A stretch of 64,000 bases of DNA from Neostapfia colusana (GCA_030760725.1 JASWHV010000008.1:53419671-53483670), one strand, 5' to 3'. Shown: positions 9,407-21,060, counted from the first letter of the stretch. Notes: generated by a model from the letters alone, not told the origin. Numbers and translations are program-made.

Positions 9407-10357
9407 TCACCGTGTGACCGGGGGTGGTTTATACATGGGCGCACGCCATGGTGAGTCGGCAGTCCATGTAGGATTAGATGACGCTGGTGCTCCATTTGCT
9501 CCTGCGTTGGCACGAGTCTCCTCTTGTTTTTCCAGCAAGTACAGCTTCTTGCGGAGGTAACGGATCTCTTCTTGTGCGCTTGCATAGTGGTTTCCTAACT
9601 CCACGAGCAACCTCTGGGACATGTCAGCAGCTTGTGGGTTGGAAAGAGCTCCTACATGGGGTACAATGATGTCCCTTGTACCACTCTTCCGATACGGGTG
9701 CAGCTCAAAATTGGTGTCCTCAAGCTGCTCACGGGAGGCGTAGCACAGTCCGGTGAGTGCATCCCATGCAGCATCATCGATAGCTTCTGCCCTTGTAGCT
9801 CTCCATGTGGGTGCGAAGTGCCGAGTGACAACCCTACCGTTAGATAGGATGGTTACTTCAGCCTTACACTCTTCATGTCCTAGACATGGGACTTTCTTGA
9901 GAAGATATTCCGGATATAAGCTGCAGCAATCTAGAAATCCTTTGAGCTCCTTGGATATGTTTCTTCCTTCCGTTCCGTCGGACTGGAATTCTTCAACTGA
10001 ACGGTTTGTCCGTTCATCACCTTCATTGTTGGCCTCAGCAAGGGGTGGCTCCTCCTCAGATTCATCTCCTCCCGACATGGCTTCATGAGGCTCCACGGGG
10101 TGTAAGCCCGCGTGAAAGTCCTCCTGAGGTGCGTACCAATGCCATTATTGTGGATCATCTTCCATGTCGTCTTTGAATGGTTCCACCTCTTCCGGGTCCT
10201 CTTCCTCATGCATAGAGCTATTGACTTACTCTTCATCATGAGGTTCCATCTTCACCTCCTCCCAATATGGTCCATCGGATACCTCAATGGGGTTAAGTGC
10301 ACTCCCAAGTGGTGGTGGACGAGTCCTTATGCATGCTCTGCTCCTAATCACCGGCAT
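9407..10357 (-). pseudogene. Extra ORF at the 5' end of the family-A element; possible dsRNA-binding-like fold
   Basis: From an ATG at 10357 the minus strand encodes about 316 codons with only two in-frame TAA codons (10226-10228 and 10145-10147). From an ATG at 10078 it is open for 223 codons. The N-terminus is Arg/Pro-rich (MPVIRSRACIRTRPPPLGSA). A strongly acidic stretch (HEEEDPEEVEPFKDDMEDD) follows. The middle part has a helix, the strands AEVTILSNGRVVTRHFA, and a helix TRAEAIDDAAWDALTGL. The spacing of its Ala residues resembles the last helix of a dsRNA-binding domain. The C-terminal part (SAQEEIRYLRKKLYLLEKQ) looks like a coiled coil. It does not resemble Ty3/gypsy gag. Similar uncharacterised ORFs may exist in other grass elements, so novelty is unproven. 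The fold call is an inference from residue pattern only. Confidence 0.6.
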
Positions 10358-10611
10358 CTATAAATAAGACATGAGAATCTTTTTGAGAAGAAGAAAATAC
10401 TCCAAAACTTCAGAAGCTATGAAGCAAGAAACCAAAAGTGTTGCTATCCAGAAGAAGAAAAAAAGAGGGGCTGAAAAAATAGCACTTTGCGGTGGCTGAA
10501 TTGACAAGTAAATAGCAGCAGCAAGCAATTTTCAAAAATAGCAGTTTAGAGGGGTGTTCATATGTGTTTTAGAGTGTCCATTCTACCTAGGCTTGTGTCC
10601 TACGATCAACA
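10358..10611 (-). other. Leader of the family-A element
   Basis: Sequence between the PBS and the extra ORF. A CTATAAATAAG patch lies just upstream of the ORF start. No coding sequence is supported. Confidence 0.45.
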
Positions 10612-10625
10612 TGGCTCTGGTACCA
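10612..10625 (-). promoter_or_regulatory. Primer binding site, initiator tRNA-Met type
   Basis: On the minus strand this reads TGGTACCAGAGCCA, next to the LTR end. It differs at one of the first ten positions from the common TGGTATCAGAGC of plant chromoviruses. Confidence 0.75.
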
Positions 10626-11296
10626 ATTTGTGACACCTGGTTCTGAAAATGAATCAAGTGAATGCATATGTGCGCCCAGGATATTCATCACACATACACA
10701 TGTATTCCACAAACTGAATTCAGAATATAACCATATACAAATAGTGTTTAAGTACTTCATTACATTGACTCATTGTCTCACTCATGGTTATCTAACTTAT
10801 TCTTGCAGCGGAAGACTCTAACGACAGCGAAAAATGACTAAAACAGCAGGCTCCAATCTTCAACTCCACAGGCATGTTAATGGTAGTGCGCACGCCTAGT
10901 ACTCCACATGTTCCTCGAAATATTCTTCTCCTGTAGCTGATGTATATGTGGGAATGCAAGGGTGAGACATGTCGTACTCAGCAAGTGCGGGAAAAGTATG
11001 ACATGTATCTTACAACAAGGTATGGAATAAAAAGGCTCATTGCATAAAGCAAATTTTATTTCACAAACATGATAAAAACAGCAACTATTTCTAAGTGAGT
11101 TAAATCCTAATATAACCAAGTAAACAGCAATATCCCTTCATCATAATTCACCATTTATCATGTCTCGACCAGCCATTAATCTTTCTCAAGTTCATCTCAT
11201 GCTCATAAATATTCATAACCATCTTATATTCATATAACCGAAACCAAACTCATTGTTATGACTCAAAACAGTCCCAAAACCCATCCCAATGACCAT

Positions 11297-11726
11297 CACT
11301 ACATGAAACCGAATTATTTTCGTGGGCCAGAAACCCACGACAATACTTGTAAAGCTCACGACAATATTTATTTTCGTGGGTTTTTCGATTATTTTCCTGT
11401 GCCTCTGGCTCATGAAATTAAAATGTCGAAAATACACTTTTTTCGTGGGCCGCCCATGAAAATATGATTATTTTCGTGGGACAGACCCAGCCCATAAAAA
11501 TGAAGGTATTTTTGTGGACCAGATACGGCCCATGAATATTTATTTTCATGGGCCATGTCTGACCCACAAAAATAATATTTTCATGGGCCGGATCTGGCCC
11601 TAGACAATAATATTTTCATGGGTCTGGTGAGGCTCACGAAAATAATATTTTCATGGGTCTGGTGAGGACCACGAAAATAATATTTTCATAGGCCAGGTTG
11701 GGCCCACAAAAATAATTTGGTCATAT
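11297..11726. mobile_element. CACTA-like terminal fragment inside the 5' LTR
   Basis: It starts CACTACATGAAACCG and is filled with subterminal repeats TTTTCGTGGGCC and their complements. Comparison with the solo LTR shows it replaces about 30 bases of LTR sequence. No TAGTG end is present, so the right end was lost. The motif differs from the GACGACGG and TTACGACGG families elsewhere in the window. Confidence 0.65.
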
Positions 11727-13227
11727 TTTTCCTCTAATCATGGAAGTTGGTCAGGTGCTTATGACCGGAAGTACGGCTATCATGATACTTTTACACTCTG
11801 TAGAGGTGGCACCACTTTACCCACAAGTTCGTGATTCCGTTACCCGTCGGCGACTAGAAAGAACCTCCATTATACCAGTACACAACCATCGGTGTATGGT
11901 CAAGAGATCATAAAATAGCCTTTACAAAGGGGCTACTAGATGTATAGACCCACTGAGGTTTCACCGGCAGGCTCAAATCTCCATTCTCCCACCCACGGGC
12001 CCCCTCTTGTGCCATGCAGTTCCCAGGGTAGTCCCTCTCGACTCCCATTCTCCGCGCCATCCAATGGTCCATAAGAAGCTAGCAACACACCTAATTAATT
12101 AGCTAAGCCGCACCCATATTTGGCCTTGTGGTGGCACTGTTTTCCTGGCATATTCTCGCATGAACCGGTCCTTAGATCTACGAAAAGTAAACCACCATCT
12201 CATCCAGCAACATCCACGAACCAATCTTGCCTAGATGTCCCTGATTCCATGCTCATTATCATCATCAAGTTCTCATCATCATTATTCATATGAGTGCAGT
12301 AGCTAACCATGTTTTAATTCAGCTTCCCGTATCCCGTAAATTAAGCGAAGCAAAAAGGAAAAACGACCATACCCAACTCATCAACTTTCCCAGCGACAAG
12401 GATGGTTAACAAAACTAGTAAACTCCTATAAAAGGGTGTCCCATCAAGCTGACTCAAGGATACGAGTTTTCACAAATAAAACAGTTTCAAAACATGGGAT
12501 CAATATGGTCAAGGGGCACTTGCCTTACTCCCGTGGTTCGTGTTTCTCAAGCGTCTCGAAGTCTTGGTGCTGTAGTTCCTCGTAGATGGCCTTTTAAGCT
12601 TGTGCTTCTACTTATGACCACACACATACAAAATTTACAGCAATCAATCATCATGCACAAGCTTTACTCAAGATGCAATGGGGTAGATGAAATGCAAATC
12701 CTATAGTGCAGTTTTATAAAACCACTTTGTACGTGTTCTTGCATGTTTTAATGGGCTTTCATGGGGTTTTATGATGAACAAGGGTGTAGGGATCAAGTGT
12801 GAACATGGTGATGATCTTGTCACTAGATGTAGATCAAATCCACCATCAAAAATCAATCAAAATGTGATCTGTCCACACGCAAAAGTTTCTGCTCGAAGGG
12901 GGCGAAGAAAACAGATGCATAGAAACAGCGGTGACGTCGTAAGATGGGTAATGAAGACCTACCTCACTTCCTCCTTGTGGCAGGGCCTTCCTCCTAGAAA
13001 CGGCAGCAACGGGGAATTTTTCTATAGAAAATTATGGTAGGGCAGATCGTCGGGCTTCTTTTCCGGCGATGGCAAGGCGTGACGGGGCTCGACGGCGGCC
13101 AAATTCTGGCAAGGGGGAAACTCGGTGACTTGGCAGCAAGGAAGGGGGCTTGGCAGAAGGGGGGACGGCCAAAAGAGAAAGGGGTGCGGCCAGGGGCTGG
13201 GGGTTATATTTATAAGGGGGGGGGGGA

Positions 13228-13466
13228 AGAGTCCTAGGGGTGGAAACAAAGAGTCTTAGAAGTATGGGACTCAACCAAAGAGTCCTAGGGGTGGAAACAA
13301 AGAGTCCTAGAGGTAGGGGACTCAACCAATGAGTCCTAGGGGTGGGGGACAAAGAGTCCTAGAGGTGGGGTACTTAACCAAAGAGTCCTAAAGGTGGGGG
13401 ACTTAACCAAAGAGTCCTAGAGGTGGGGGACTTCACCAAAGAGTCCTAGAGGTGGGGGACTAGGGC
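13228..13466. repeat. Minisatellite in the family-A 5' LTR
   Basis: Same 28-30 bp AGTCCTAGAGGTGGGGGACT array as in the solo LTR, with a similar copy number. It is preceded by a run of G residues at about 13217-13226. Confidence 0.8.
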
Positions 13467-13504
13467 TCCCCCCTCAAGGGCTGTGGCCAAAGGGTCTCCC
13501 CCCT

Positions 13505-13822
13505 AGGGGAATTTTGGGGAATTTGGGGAAAATCAGGAAAAAATTGGGAATTTTTGGGAAGGGGGAAATTTGGGGAACTTGGGGAAAATTTGAGGAAATT
13601 TGGGGATGGCTCATTTCAGCTATCTTATTTCCATTTCTATGTCCCTATCTACATTTCTATTTTCCCTCTCAATTTCTATGTCCCTTTCTCGATTTCTATA
13701 TTCCTTTCTCCATTTCTATGGTTCTTTCTCCATTTCTATGATTCTTTCTCCATTTTTGTGGTTCTTTGTCTATTTCTATGGTTCTTTCTCCATTTCTAGG
13801 GTTCTTTCTCCATTTCTACTTC
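13505..13822. repeat. G/A-rich patch and 20-bp CCATTTCTAT repeats, 5' LTR copy
   Basis: Equivalent of 4201-4500 in the solo LTR. The tandem part (13618-13822) is longer here than in the solo copy, so the array has changed in copy number. Confidence 0.7.
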
Positions 13823-13887
13823 TTTTCAAATACTTCTCTACATGAAAAATGTATGCAATGCATGGTAATGAATTTATGGGTGTTACG

Positions 13888-14063
13888 TATATATCCTAAC
13901 AAATCAATTTCCCAGCGATCTCTGAGTAATTGACAGATAATAACAGCCTCCTCTACATCTAATCATATATATATTCCCTCTATTTCGAATAATTTGATGC
14001 TGGTTAGTTTAAAATTAAACTAGCCAGCGTCAAATAATTTAAAACGGAGGGTGCACTACGCAA
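13888..14063. other. Duplicated flank F (copy 2) with MITE
   Basis: It repeats 4571-4743 (ATATCCTAACAAATC, CAGCGATCTCTGAG, the MITE, then ACTACGCAAC). In copy 1 an LTP-like gene start follows. Here a further LTR fragment begins at once. Confidence 0.7.
13974..14053. mobile_element. Stowaway-like MITE, copy 2
   Basis: Near-palindromic, about 80 bp, at the same position within flank F as the MITE at 4650-4733. It was therefore copied with the flank rather than inserted independently. Confidence 0.65.
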
Positions 14064-14484
14064 CTGTGACACCCGGTTCCGAAAATAGAACCTAGTGAAT
14101 GCATATGTGTGCCCAGGATGTTCATCACACATACACATCTAATCCACAAACTGAATTCAGAATATAACCACGAGTAAATAGTGCTTTAAGTACTTTGTTA
14201 GAATGACTCAATGTCTCACTCATGAATATCTAACTTATTCTTGCAGCGGAAGACTCTAAACGACAACGGAAAGTGACTAAGACAGCAGGCTCCATCTTCA
14301 ACTCCACAGGCATGTTGACGGTAGTTCGCACGCCTAGTACTCCACATGGTCCTCGGAGTACTCTTCTCCCTTTGCTGATGTTTATGTGATAATGCAACGG
14401 TGAGTTTATGTCGTACTCAGCAAGTGCAGGAAAGTATGATATGTAGCTTACAACAAGGTATGAAATAAAAAGGCTCATTGCATG
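14064..14484 (-). repeat. Family-A LTR fragment
   Basis: It starts TGTGACACCCGG and matches about 1727-2130 of the solo LTR, then stops abruptly at GGCTCATTGCA. It is the 3' end of a minus-strand LTR cut short by the LTR that begins at 14485. Confidence 0.8.
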
Positions 14485-15950
14485 TAACACCCCAAAATAT
14501 GTCAAAAATGTGAATTCAAAATTTTTGGACGTAATGCATGTGGAGAAAAATTCAAACTCAAACTAGAATTCAAATTTGAATCAAAAACAGAAAAGAAAAA
14601 GGAAAAAGAAAAAGGAAAAGGAAAACGGCCAATGGGCCGAAACCCACCTCAGCCGGCCCAGCAGCCCGCAGCTTCTTTCCCCCTCCCCCTCTCTCTGCCG
14701 CGCGGGACCCACCTGTCAGCGCCGTCTTCCTCCTCCAACCGTCGCCCCTTTTTTCCGCTTCCGAGCTCCCGCGCCCGATCGCGCCGCCTCGTCCGATTTT
14801 CACGCGCACGAGCCATGATCTCCGGCCCAAGCGTTGCTGCACCATCTAAACCGACCCCGCCGCCCCTCCTCGTGCCTTTAAACGCAAGAAAACCCCGTCG
14901 GCTTCCCCTCACCCGCTACATTTTCAGCTCCGGTGAGAACCGAGGCATCCTCGGCCATTTTCTTTCGATCCTCATCCGGTCTCTCCGATCTAACACGTGT
15001 GGCATGCCCCACCGCCGCCGGGGAGTCTTGCATGTGAAAGAAACGACGTGTCTTGCGCTCCAACAACTGCTCCGATGAGCACCGAGGGCCATTGCCGGAC
15101 TTCCACGCCGTCGACCGACTTCCAGGGCCTCCGAGTGCAGGAAAACCACCGAGGTGAGGTCCCCTACCTCCCCTCTTCCATTCTATGCCAAGAAATCCAA
15201 GTTTTAGCGAGTGTAGACGAAAACCCGAAGCTCTCCGGCGAGATCGCCGCCTTCCGCCGTCGTGCGCCGCCGGGCAGCGCCGCCCGCACATAGCCAGGGC
15301 GACGTGGCCTTCTGTGGCCCGTCCATTTTAAATCGGGCGGATGAAAACAAAACCCCCTGCGTACCCTTTCACGATCTAATCTCAGCCTTCCATTTAAAAT
15401 CTAACGGCCCACATCAGCCCCGCGTTATAAAGGCCGGGAATCTTACGCGCTACCCCCGGGGTTCTGAGGAAAAAGGATCTAGCCCCGGAAATTTCTGATC
15501 TAGCCCCTGGAGCCTCAGAAATTCATGTAAATGCATTTAAAAATCAGTTTTAGTCCCTGGACTTAACAAAAATTAGAAAAACCTCCCTGTTTTGCACACT
15601 TAGACCCCTGAAAATTTAGAAAATGAGACATGGGGGCCCACTGCAGTGTGGATTTGCACATCAGCCCCTGAGGGTTATTAATTTCAGGAAATTGAATATG
15701 TGAATAGGATTTAAATTCAAACATAGGTATAGGTTCAGTTGAATTATTCTAACCCTGTTGAAAATTTGTAGAACAATCTAAAGTCTGGATTTAGAGGGGA
15801 AATAATTTTTTTAAATTAAATGAGGTTGCTGTTTTGTGATCTATCTCTGAAATATACCCTTTAGGCATAAAACAAATTTAAATATGTGGAAAAATGAATC
15901 TAAGTAACCAAAAAAAGGGGTAGTTTAAACATGTGCTTCATGTAGTGACC
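14485..15950 (+). repeat. 5' fragment of a Tekay-type LTR related to the one at 61046
   Basis: It begins TGTAACACCCC. In order it shares with 61046-62300 an A-rich GAAAAAG stretch, a GC-rich part with GGGCCGAAACCCACC, the TTTTCAGCTCCGGTGAGAACCGAG-like part, and the GATCTAGCCCCTGG region. About 1.47 kb is present; the rest is missing where Tat sequence begins. The GC-rich part gives short open frames on both strands that I regard as chance. The exact right border is uncertain. Confidence 0.7.
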
Positions 15951-16015
15951 ACTAGATGCTGAGCACCGCATAAAAATCTTAGGACGACGGTAAGTGTCGG
16001 CAATGTGCATTCACC

Positions 16016-17008
16016 TCAAGCATCTTGCAAAACGCTTGGGAAATATTTTTTCAAATACTTCCCATTCAGTGCTCGAGGCAAATTCTCGCCTTGCAAATTT
16101 TGCACCATGTATGAATTACCTGGCACAATCTTAGAAACTCTACAAGACCCCTCCCAGCTCTGTGACCACTTACCGAGTCTATTACTTTCCGAACCTATGG
16201 GCAGAATTGTTTTCCAAACCAAATCTCCAACCTGAAATGATTTGGCCTTCACTCGTTTGTTGTAAGCACGATCCACTCTCTGTTTCTCATTTTTGATCTT
16301 GCCCAACGCTTTCAAGCGTACATCGGTCACATCATCGATCTGGTCAATCATCAAATTGTAATAGTCCTGAGCCGACAAATTATTTTGTTCGGCTAATCAG
16401 ATTGCATCCAGATGTAGCTCTACAGGTAAAACGGCTTCTTGTCCGTAGACCAACTCATACGGTGTCACCTTGGTAGCGCCATGCTTAGATATTCGATGAG
16501 CCCACAATGCCTCAGATAGCACTTGGTGCCATTGCCTTGGATGCTGCTCAATCTTTTTCTTAATGAGCTTAATTAAAATTTTATTACTAGACTCGGCCTG
16601 ACCATTAGCCTGAGCGTAGTACGGTGAAGAATTAAGCAATTTAATCTTATAAGACTCCACAAACTCACGTACCTGGTGAGAAATAAATGACGCACCCTGA
16701 TCCGTAGTCAAAGTTTGCGGTATATCAAACCGATGAATAATATGCCCAAAAAAATTAATAACTTCCACATGTGTCATATTCTTGAGGGGCACTGCTTCAG
16801 ACCATTTAGTAAAATAATCAGTGGCAACAAGGATAAAACGGTGGCCCTTTGAGGAAGGTGGATTGATTTGACTAATGAAGTCTAAACCCCAACCTCTAAA
16901 TGCCCATGGTTTAATAATAGGATGCAAAGAAGCCGCAGGAACTGATTGTATATCACCAAATTTCTGGCATGCTTCACATCCCTTGTAATACCTGAAACAA
17001 ACCTCTAG
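16016..17008 (-). pseudogene. Tat integrase, catalytic core and C-terminus (distal part)
   Basis: From 17008 the frame gives the CC half of the HHCC zinc finger (YYKGCEACQKFGD). The core follows with TDYFTKWSEAVPL, TDQGASFISHQV and NGQAESSNKIL, which hold the D, D and E residues. After a stop near 16395 the C-terminal part continues at 16378-16016 (KSFQVGDLVWK, GKWSQSWEGSCRV, NSYMVQNLQG). The HH half lies about 19 kb away at 36.0-36.2 kb, because the Tekay element at 17014-35994 inserted between them. Confidence 0.85.
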
Positions 17009-17013
17009 CATAG

Positions 17014-20000
17014 AAGTCCCAAAAATTGTAACTACAATAAACTGAATGTTGAATACATTGTGTTTCAAATTCAAGAAAATGGGACTTACAAAAACTTTCT
17101 AAAACATGATGACACACATAGGTGTGCAACCAACCAAGCTCAAAAAAATTCAATGGCAATGTTTTAAGCCAAGGTTGAATTAAACACTATGTGTAAAATT
17201 CTCATGTGTATGAGGGAGTTTTTAAATTCAGATTGCATAACTGGGCTCCTCAGGTCCCAATTAATAAGAGTGCAAAGTTTGACAAATATTGAAGATGCTT
17301 TATTAAGTAATTCAAAGGGGGTAGTGAGTTGCCTGGGAATTCAAATTCAAATCTGAATTTGGATCAAACTTTGTTGAATTGAATTCCAGAAGTAGACTTT
17401 ACCAATTGAATTGGACCACCTGTCAAATTTGGGAGGAATTTGAGAGCAACAAAGAAGGATAAGGAGGAGAAGCAAAAGGTGGGACCCAGCTGTCTGTGGA
17501 GTGAGCCACGGGCTCTGTTTTTCCTTTGTCGAGCGCTCGACAGCAGCTGCTAGCGGCGCCAGCGCGCGCACTCGATGGTTCCCGGTTGCTCCCACGACGA
17601 ACCGACTCAGTTGTGATCGATAAAAATCTCACTGCCTGGCCACAGCCCCGGCAACTCGTTGCTCTCAACTGCAGCACGCTCTCGCGCTCGACTATTGCCT
17701 CTCCGAGCGTTTCTTCCTCCGACAGCGTGCGCACAATCGATCCACCAGCGCTCGGCCGTTCACGTGGCTGCACGCCGAGCTGAGCTCACCCACAGTTTCC
17801 CCATGCCCTCCTCGACGTGCCCGACACAAGAACTCGACGATCCCTCTACCGGAACCCCGGAGCCGAGCTCATTTTCTTCCTCGGCGCCGTGTGAAGCCAC
17901 CGCCACAAGAACTCGTTGCCCAGCCGCAACAGTCCATCTCTCTTCGAGTTTTAAACGTCAAAAGGTCCGCCTAGTTCTCCTCTATCTTCACCGCAACCAC
18001 GGCGGCACGCCCTAGCCTGTACTCGTCGAAATTTTAGTTTTCCCGCCGACATGTAATATGAACCGCGGGGAGGAAATCGGGAAATTCTTGCCACACGTCG
18101 CACCATTCATCACATAACTTATCAAACTAGTTCTAGATGTCCGTGCAAGTTCAGAGGATCAAAAACCACTAAGAACCGTCGAGCAAACACACTGTTCTTT
18201 GAGTTTTCCGAATTTCACAGGATTTTGACCTAGCCCGACGGTGATGTCATACTTCCGGTGAGTTTCAGCGAGATCAGCCTGTAGTTCCGTGTTCCGCTCG
18301 GTGCCGTGGTGCTGTATGAGCAAACGGCAAAGCTTTTGGTGCATCATAGAGCCCTAGCGACGTCGCCGAAGTGTCACTGATGCCGCCGCATGTTGCACGT
18401 AGGTTTCTGGCCACTCTCGGTCCGAGTGAATGCCGGCAGCGTGTTCCTCGCACGAAAATATGTAGAGGTGGCGAGTTTGGTTGAGTTTGGTGCACCGGAA
18501 CCCCCTCCCGGCGAGGTCTCCGGCAAGGTGAGCGGTGGGCCGGCACGGATGCTCGGGGAAGAAGACGATGGGGGCTGGCCCATGCGTCAGCCTCTGTTAC
18601 GAGGGAGCCAGATCTTCTGTGGCCTTGTATCAAATTGTGACTGCACGCAATTATCCCTGTGGCTCCGTGTGTTCTGCTCCCAGGTGGCGCCATATCATCC
18701 TGGACCCCGCTGTCAGACTTTTAAATTTTTTCCTAGATTATTTGAATTACAGATTTAGTTCAAACTTTAGAATTCATAAATTTTTCTAGGAAACTCCAAA
18801 TTGGGTTAGATTCAGATTGGAAAGATCTATACAAATTAGCAACCCAATTTGTATGAAAGTCAATAATAGATTCTGGAAAAAAATTTGAAGCTTTTCAGTA
18901 AAAGAATTTTTGAGGGAGTTTGGTTCATCCGAAAATCCTCAAATTTTTCCAGAATATTCCTTAGTACATTATTGAACTCTTGCTAAATTTTCAGCTCATT
19001 TGGGTTTGATTTGTGTGTGAATATCCAGAGTACAAATCACTGTGCTCAAATAAGTCCAGCAACATTTTCAGAGATAATCCCCACTTTGAAAAATCAGTGC
19101 TGGGCAATTCCTAGCTCCAAAATCCCTAGGAAAAATCATGCATGCTCCCTGAGTTATGCTTGAAATTGTAGTTCACTTGATTTGGCCTAAAAACGCAAAT
19201 TACTTCAGAATTAATTCCTTTTTGCCTAAATGCTTAGAGAATTGTTCTAGATGAACTACTCATTGAAAAGTTCTGAATTTTGGTCCAGAATGTTTTCTTG
19301 TGACAAGGAACTCACAGGATAACTCTCAGATAAATTTGAGCTCTGGATCAGTATTTTTATATATACTTTTCTTAGGTGAAAAATGCAACCCTTCGGAAAA
19401 ACACTTAGTGCTTGATCCAATTGCCAAATCCATTCTTCATCAACTAGGATCAGCTCCATTCCAGCTTCTAAACAGAGTTCTGTTCTCAACTTATAGTTAG
19501 ACCTTGATCACAAAGATTTATAATTAAATACATATGCATGTTCATAACGTGTATCAATTAACGTGGAGAAGTGGGAACAAAGTGAAGCTTGGATCAAGGA
19601 GCAAGAAGAGCACGTGATTAAGCCTCAAGTGATCAGCAACTAACTGCATATTATATCTTACTTTAGTAGCCTGCGAAACAAAGGCAAGCTCCGGTTTGCA
19701 TTTAAGTTATTTTATATAGTTTTTACTTTGTTCACTACTATGATGTAGAGTTTGTTTGTGCATTAGGGTAGAAGAAGTATCCCCACTGTAAAATATTACA
19801 ATGCTAAATTGGTTATGTCACCCGGTAGAAGTCGAGTAGTTGGAATCTACTCGCGTGCTATAGTTTGGGTTAACACGGGTATGGTTTACTCAAGCAAACT
19901 AAAGTTTATGTTTCCAAAGATGACACCGGGCAGAGGGTGTAAGCAGCGACAAGACCAGTTCTTGGTCGAGTAGCTCTGCCTGTGTCCGTTAAGGACCGTT

Positions 20001-21043
20001 CTCGTGTGCGGCACCGCTGAGCAAGTATTGAGTTGTGTACCGGATGCTTACTGGTATATGGGACCCAGTAAACCGATGTACCAAGTTAACTGGATTGTAG
20101 AGAGGCATACCACACCGTCTCGTTAGACCTATGAGCCCGAGACGGAGCGACCGGTTCTACAATCGGGTGTCTGCGAAAGGTTGCCACATACGACGTAATG
20201 AAGGGCGCCAAAGTTGGGTCTTCAGAGGCGGGCGTATTTGTCGATTAAGCCGGGCAGTGTTTGTTTCGAATCACCGTCCCTCGTGGTTATGAGTACCGCT
20301 TGCTCACTATGTTGTGACGTAGTAATCAAAGATGAGTGACAACAGTTTGCAAGTTTTATATGCTGTTATGTTAAATTGAATTGCATGATAACCATGTATG
20401 AAGTAGAGATAGAGCAAATTAAAGTTATTTTCTACCTTGGGATAAGTAACACTGGAAGGAAGCGTTTCTTGTTTGATTGTGGATTTCCAATGTTGCTCGG
20501 CGCAAGGTCATTACTATGATGGCTAAAATCTGAAAATCAAGGATGAACTTGTAGGTGAGTCTTTATGCAACTTCAAATGTCTATCTTAAGTTACCTGCAT
20601 GTAGAGTTACATGCTTTAGGAGAGACGGTTAAGTCTTGCTCAGCCATCGTGCTCACTCTTGCAAGGTTGTTGTTTTGCATGTAATCCATCGTATACCGTG
20701 AAGGGTTAAGCATGACAGCGACATTCTTGGCTGCATGGTCACAAGAAACCCTGCTCGCCGCCGAATCCATTTTCTGCTGCTAGAAAGTGTTATCCTCGGG
20801 CAGGATAATTCCTTTGCTGCTTAGCTAGGTTCATGAGAGTGATCACAGTTGTAATTCTGCTACAACTTTGATTCTATATTCCGCTGTTGTACATTAGAGT
20901 GTGCAATTTTTTTTTGTAAAACAGATCTGTGGTTTAATACACATTTTTCTGTTTGGATTCATTTCTGTTTGTGCTATTCGGTGTCGCCTAACACGGCACC
21001 ACCCAATGTGATTCCTGGAGTGTCGGGACGACCGACCTCCACA
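17014..21043 (+). repeat. 5' LTR of the family-B element
   Basis: Collinear with 27610-35994 once the CACTA insertion is removed (about 4.03 versus 4.06 kb). The first bases, expected TGTAAAACTCCC, are reduced to AAGTCCC, so the extreme 5' end and one base of target duplication are lost. It ends CCACA before the PBS. It contains the uninterrupted site (CACTACTATGATGTAG near 19734) that matches the CACTA insertion point in the other LTR. Frames in its GC-rich part (17.5-18.7 kb) show no domain. Confidence 0.88.
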
Positions 21044-21047
21044 GTTG

Positions 21048-21060
21048 TGGTATCAGAGCT
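21048..21060 (+). promoter_or_regulatory. Primer binding site, initiator tRNA-Met
   Basis: TGGTATCAGAGCT, four bases after the 5' LTR end. It is the standard PBS of plant chromoviruses. Confidence 0.9.

Larger units (their letters stand above)
5525..13887 (-). mobile_element. Family-A Tekay-type chromovirus, degenerate, 3' LTR truncated
   Basis: Minus-strand order: 5' LTR (10629-13887), PBS, an extra ORF (9407-10357), a pol remnant (about 5969-9127), PPT, and the last part of the 3' LTR (5525-5951). RT-RNase H-integrase order with a C-terminal chromodomain-like segment makes it a Ty3/gypsy chromovirus. The roughly 2.85-kb LTR and chromodomain type suggest Tekay/Del. Gag and the protease N-terminus are missing. 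Multiple nonsense codons and frameshifts make it non-autonomous. Confidence 0.85.
10629..13887 (-). repeat. 5' LTR of the family-A element
   Basis: It starts TGTGACACCTGG beside the PBS and ends TGTTAC near 13887. It is collinear with the solo LTR at 1727-4565 except for a CACTA-like insertion at 11297-11726. Without that insertion it is about 2.85 kb, like the solo copy. The terminal A is mutated to G. It is followed by the duplicated flank F. Confidence 0.85.

Noticed and set aside
14570..15293. Frames on both strands in the GC-rich LTR fragment
   Set aside because: The same region in the LTR at 61046 does not keep these frames, so they are chance.
19700..20350. Possible structural RNA in the structured LTR part
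   Set aside because: It is repeated in the 3' LTR and partly in the other Tekay LTRs, and I find no tRNA or rRNA features.
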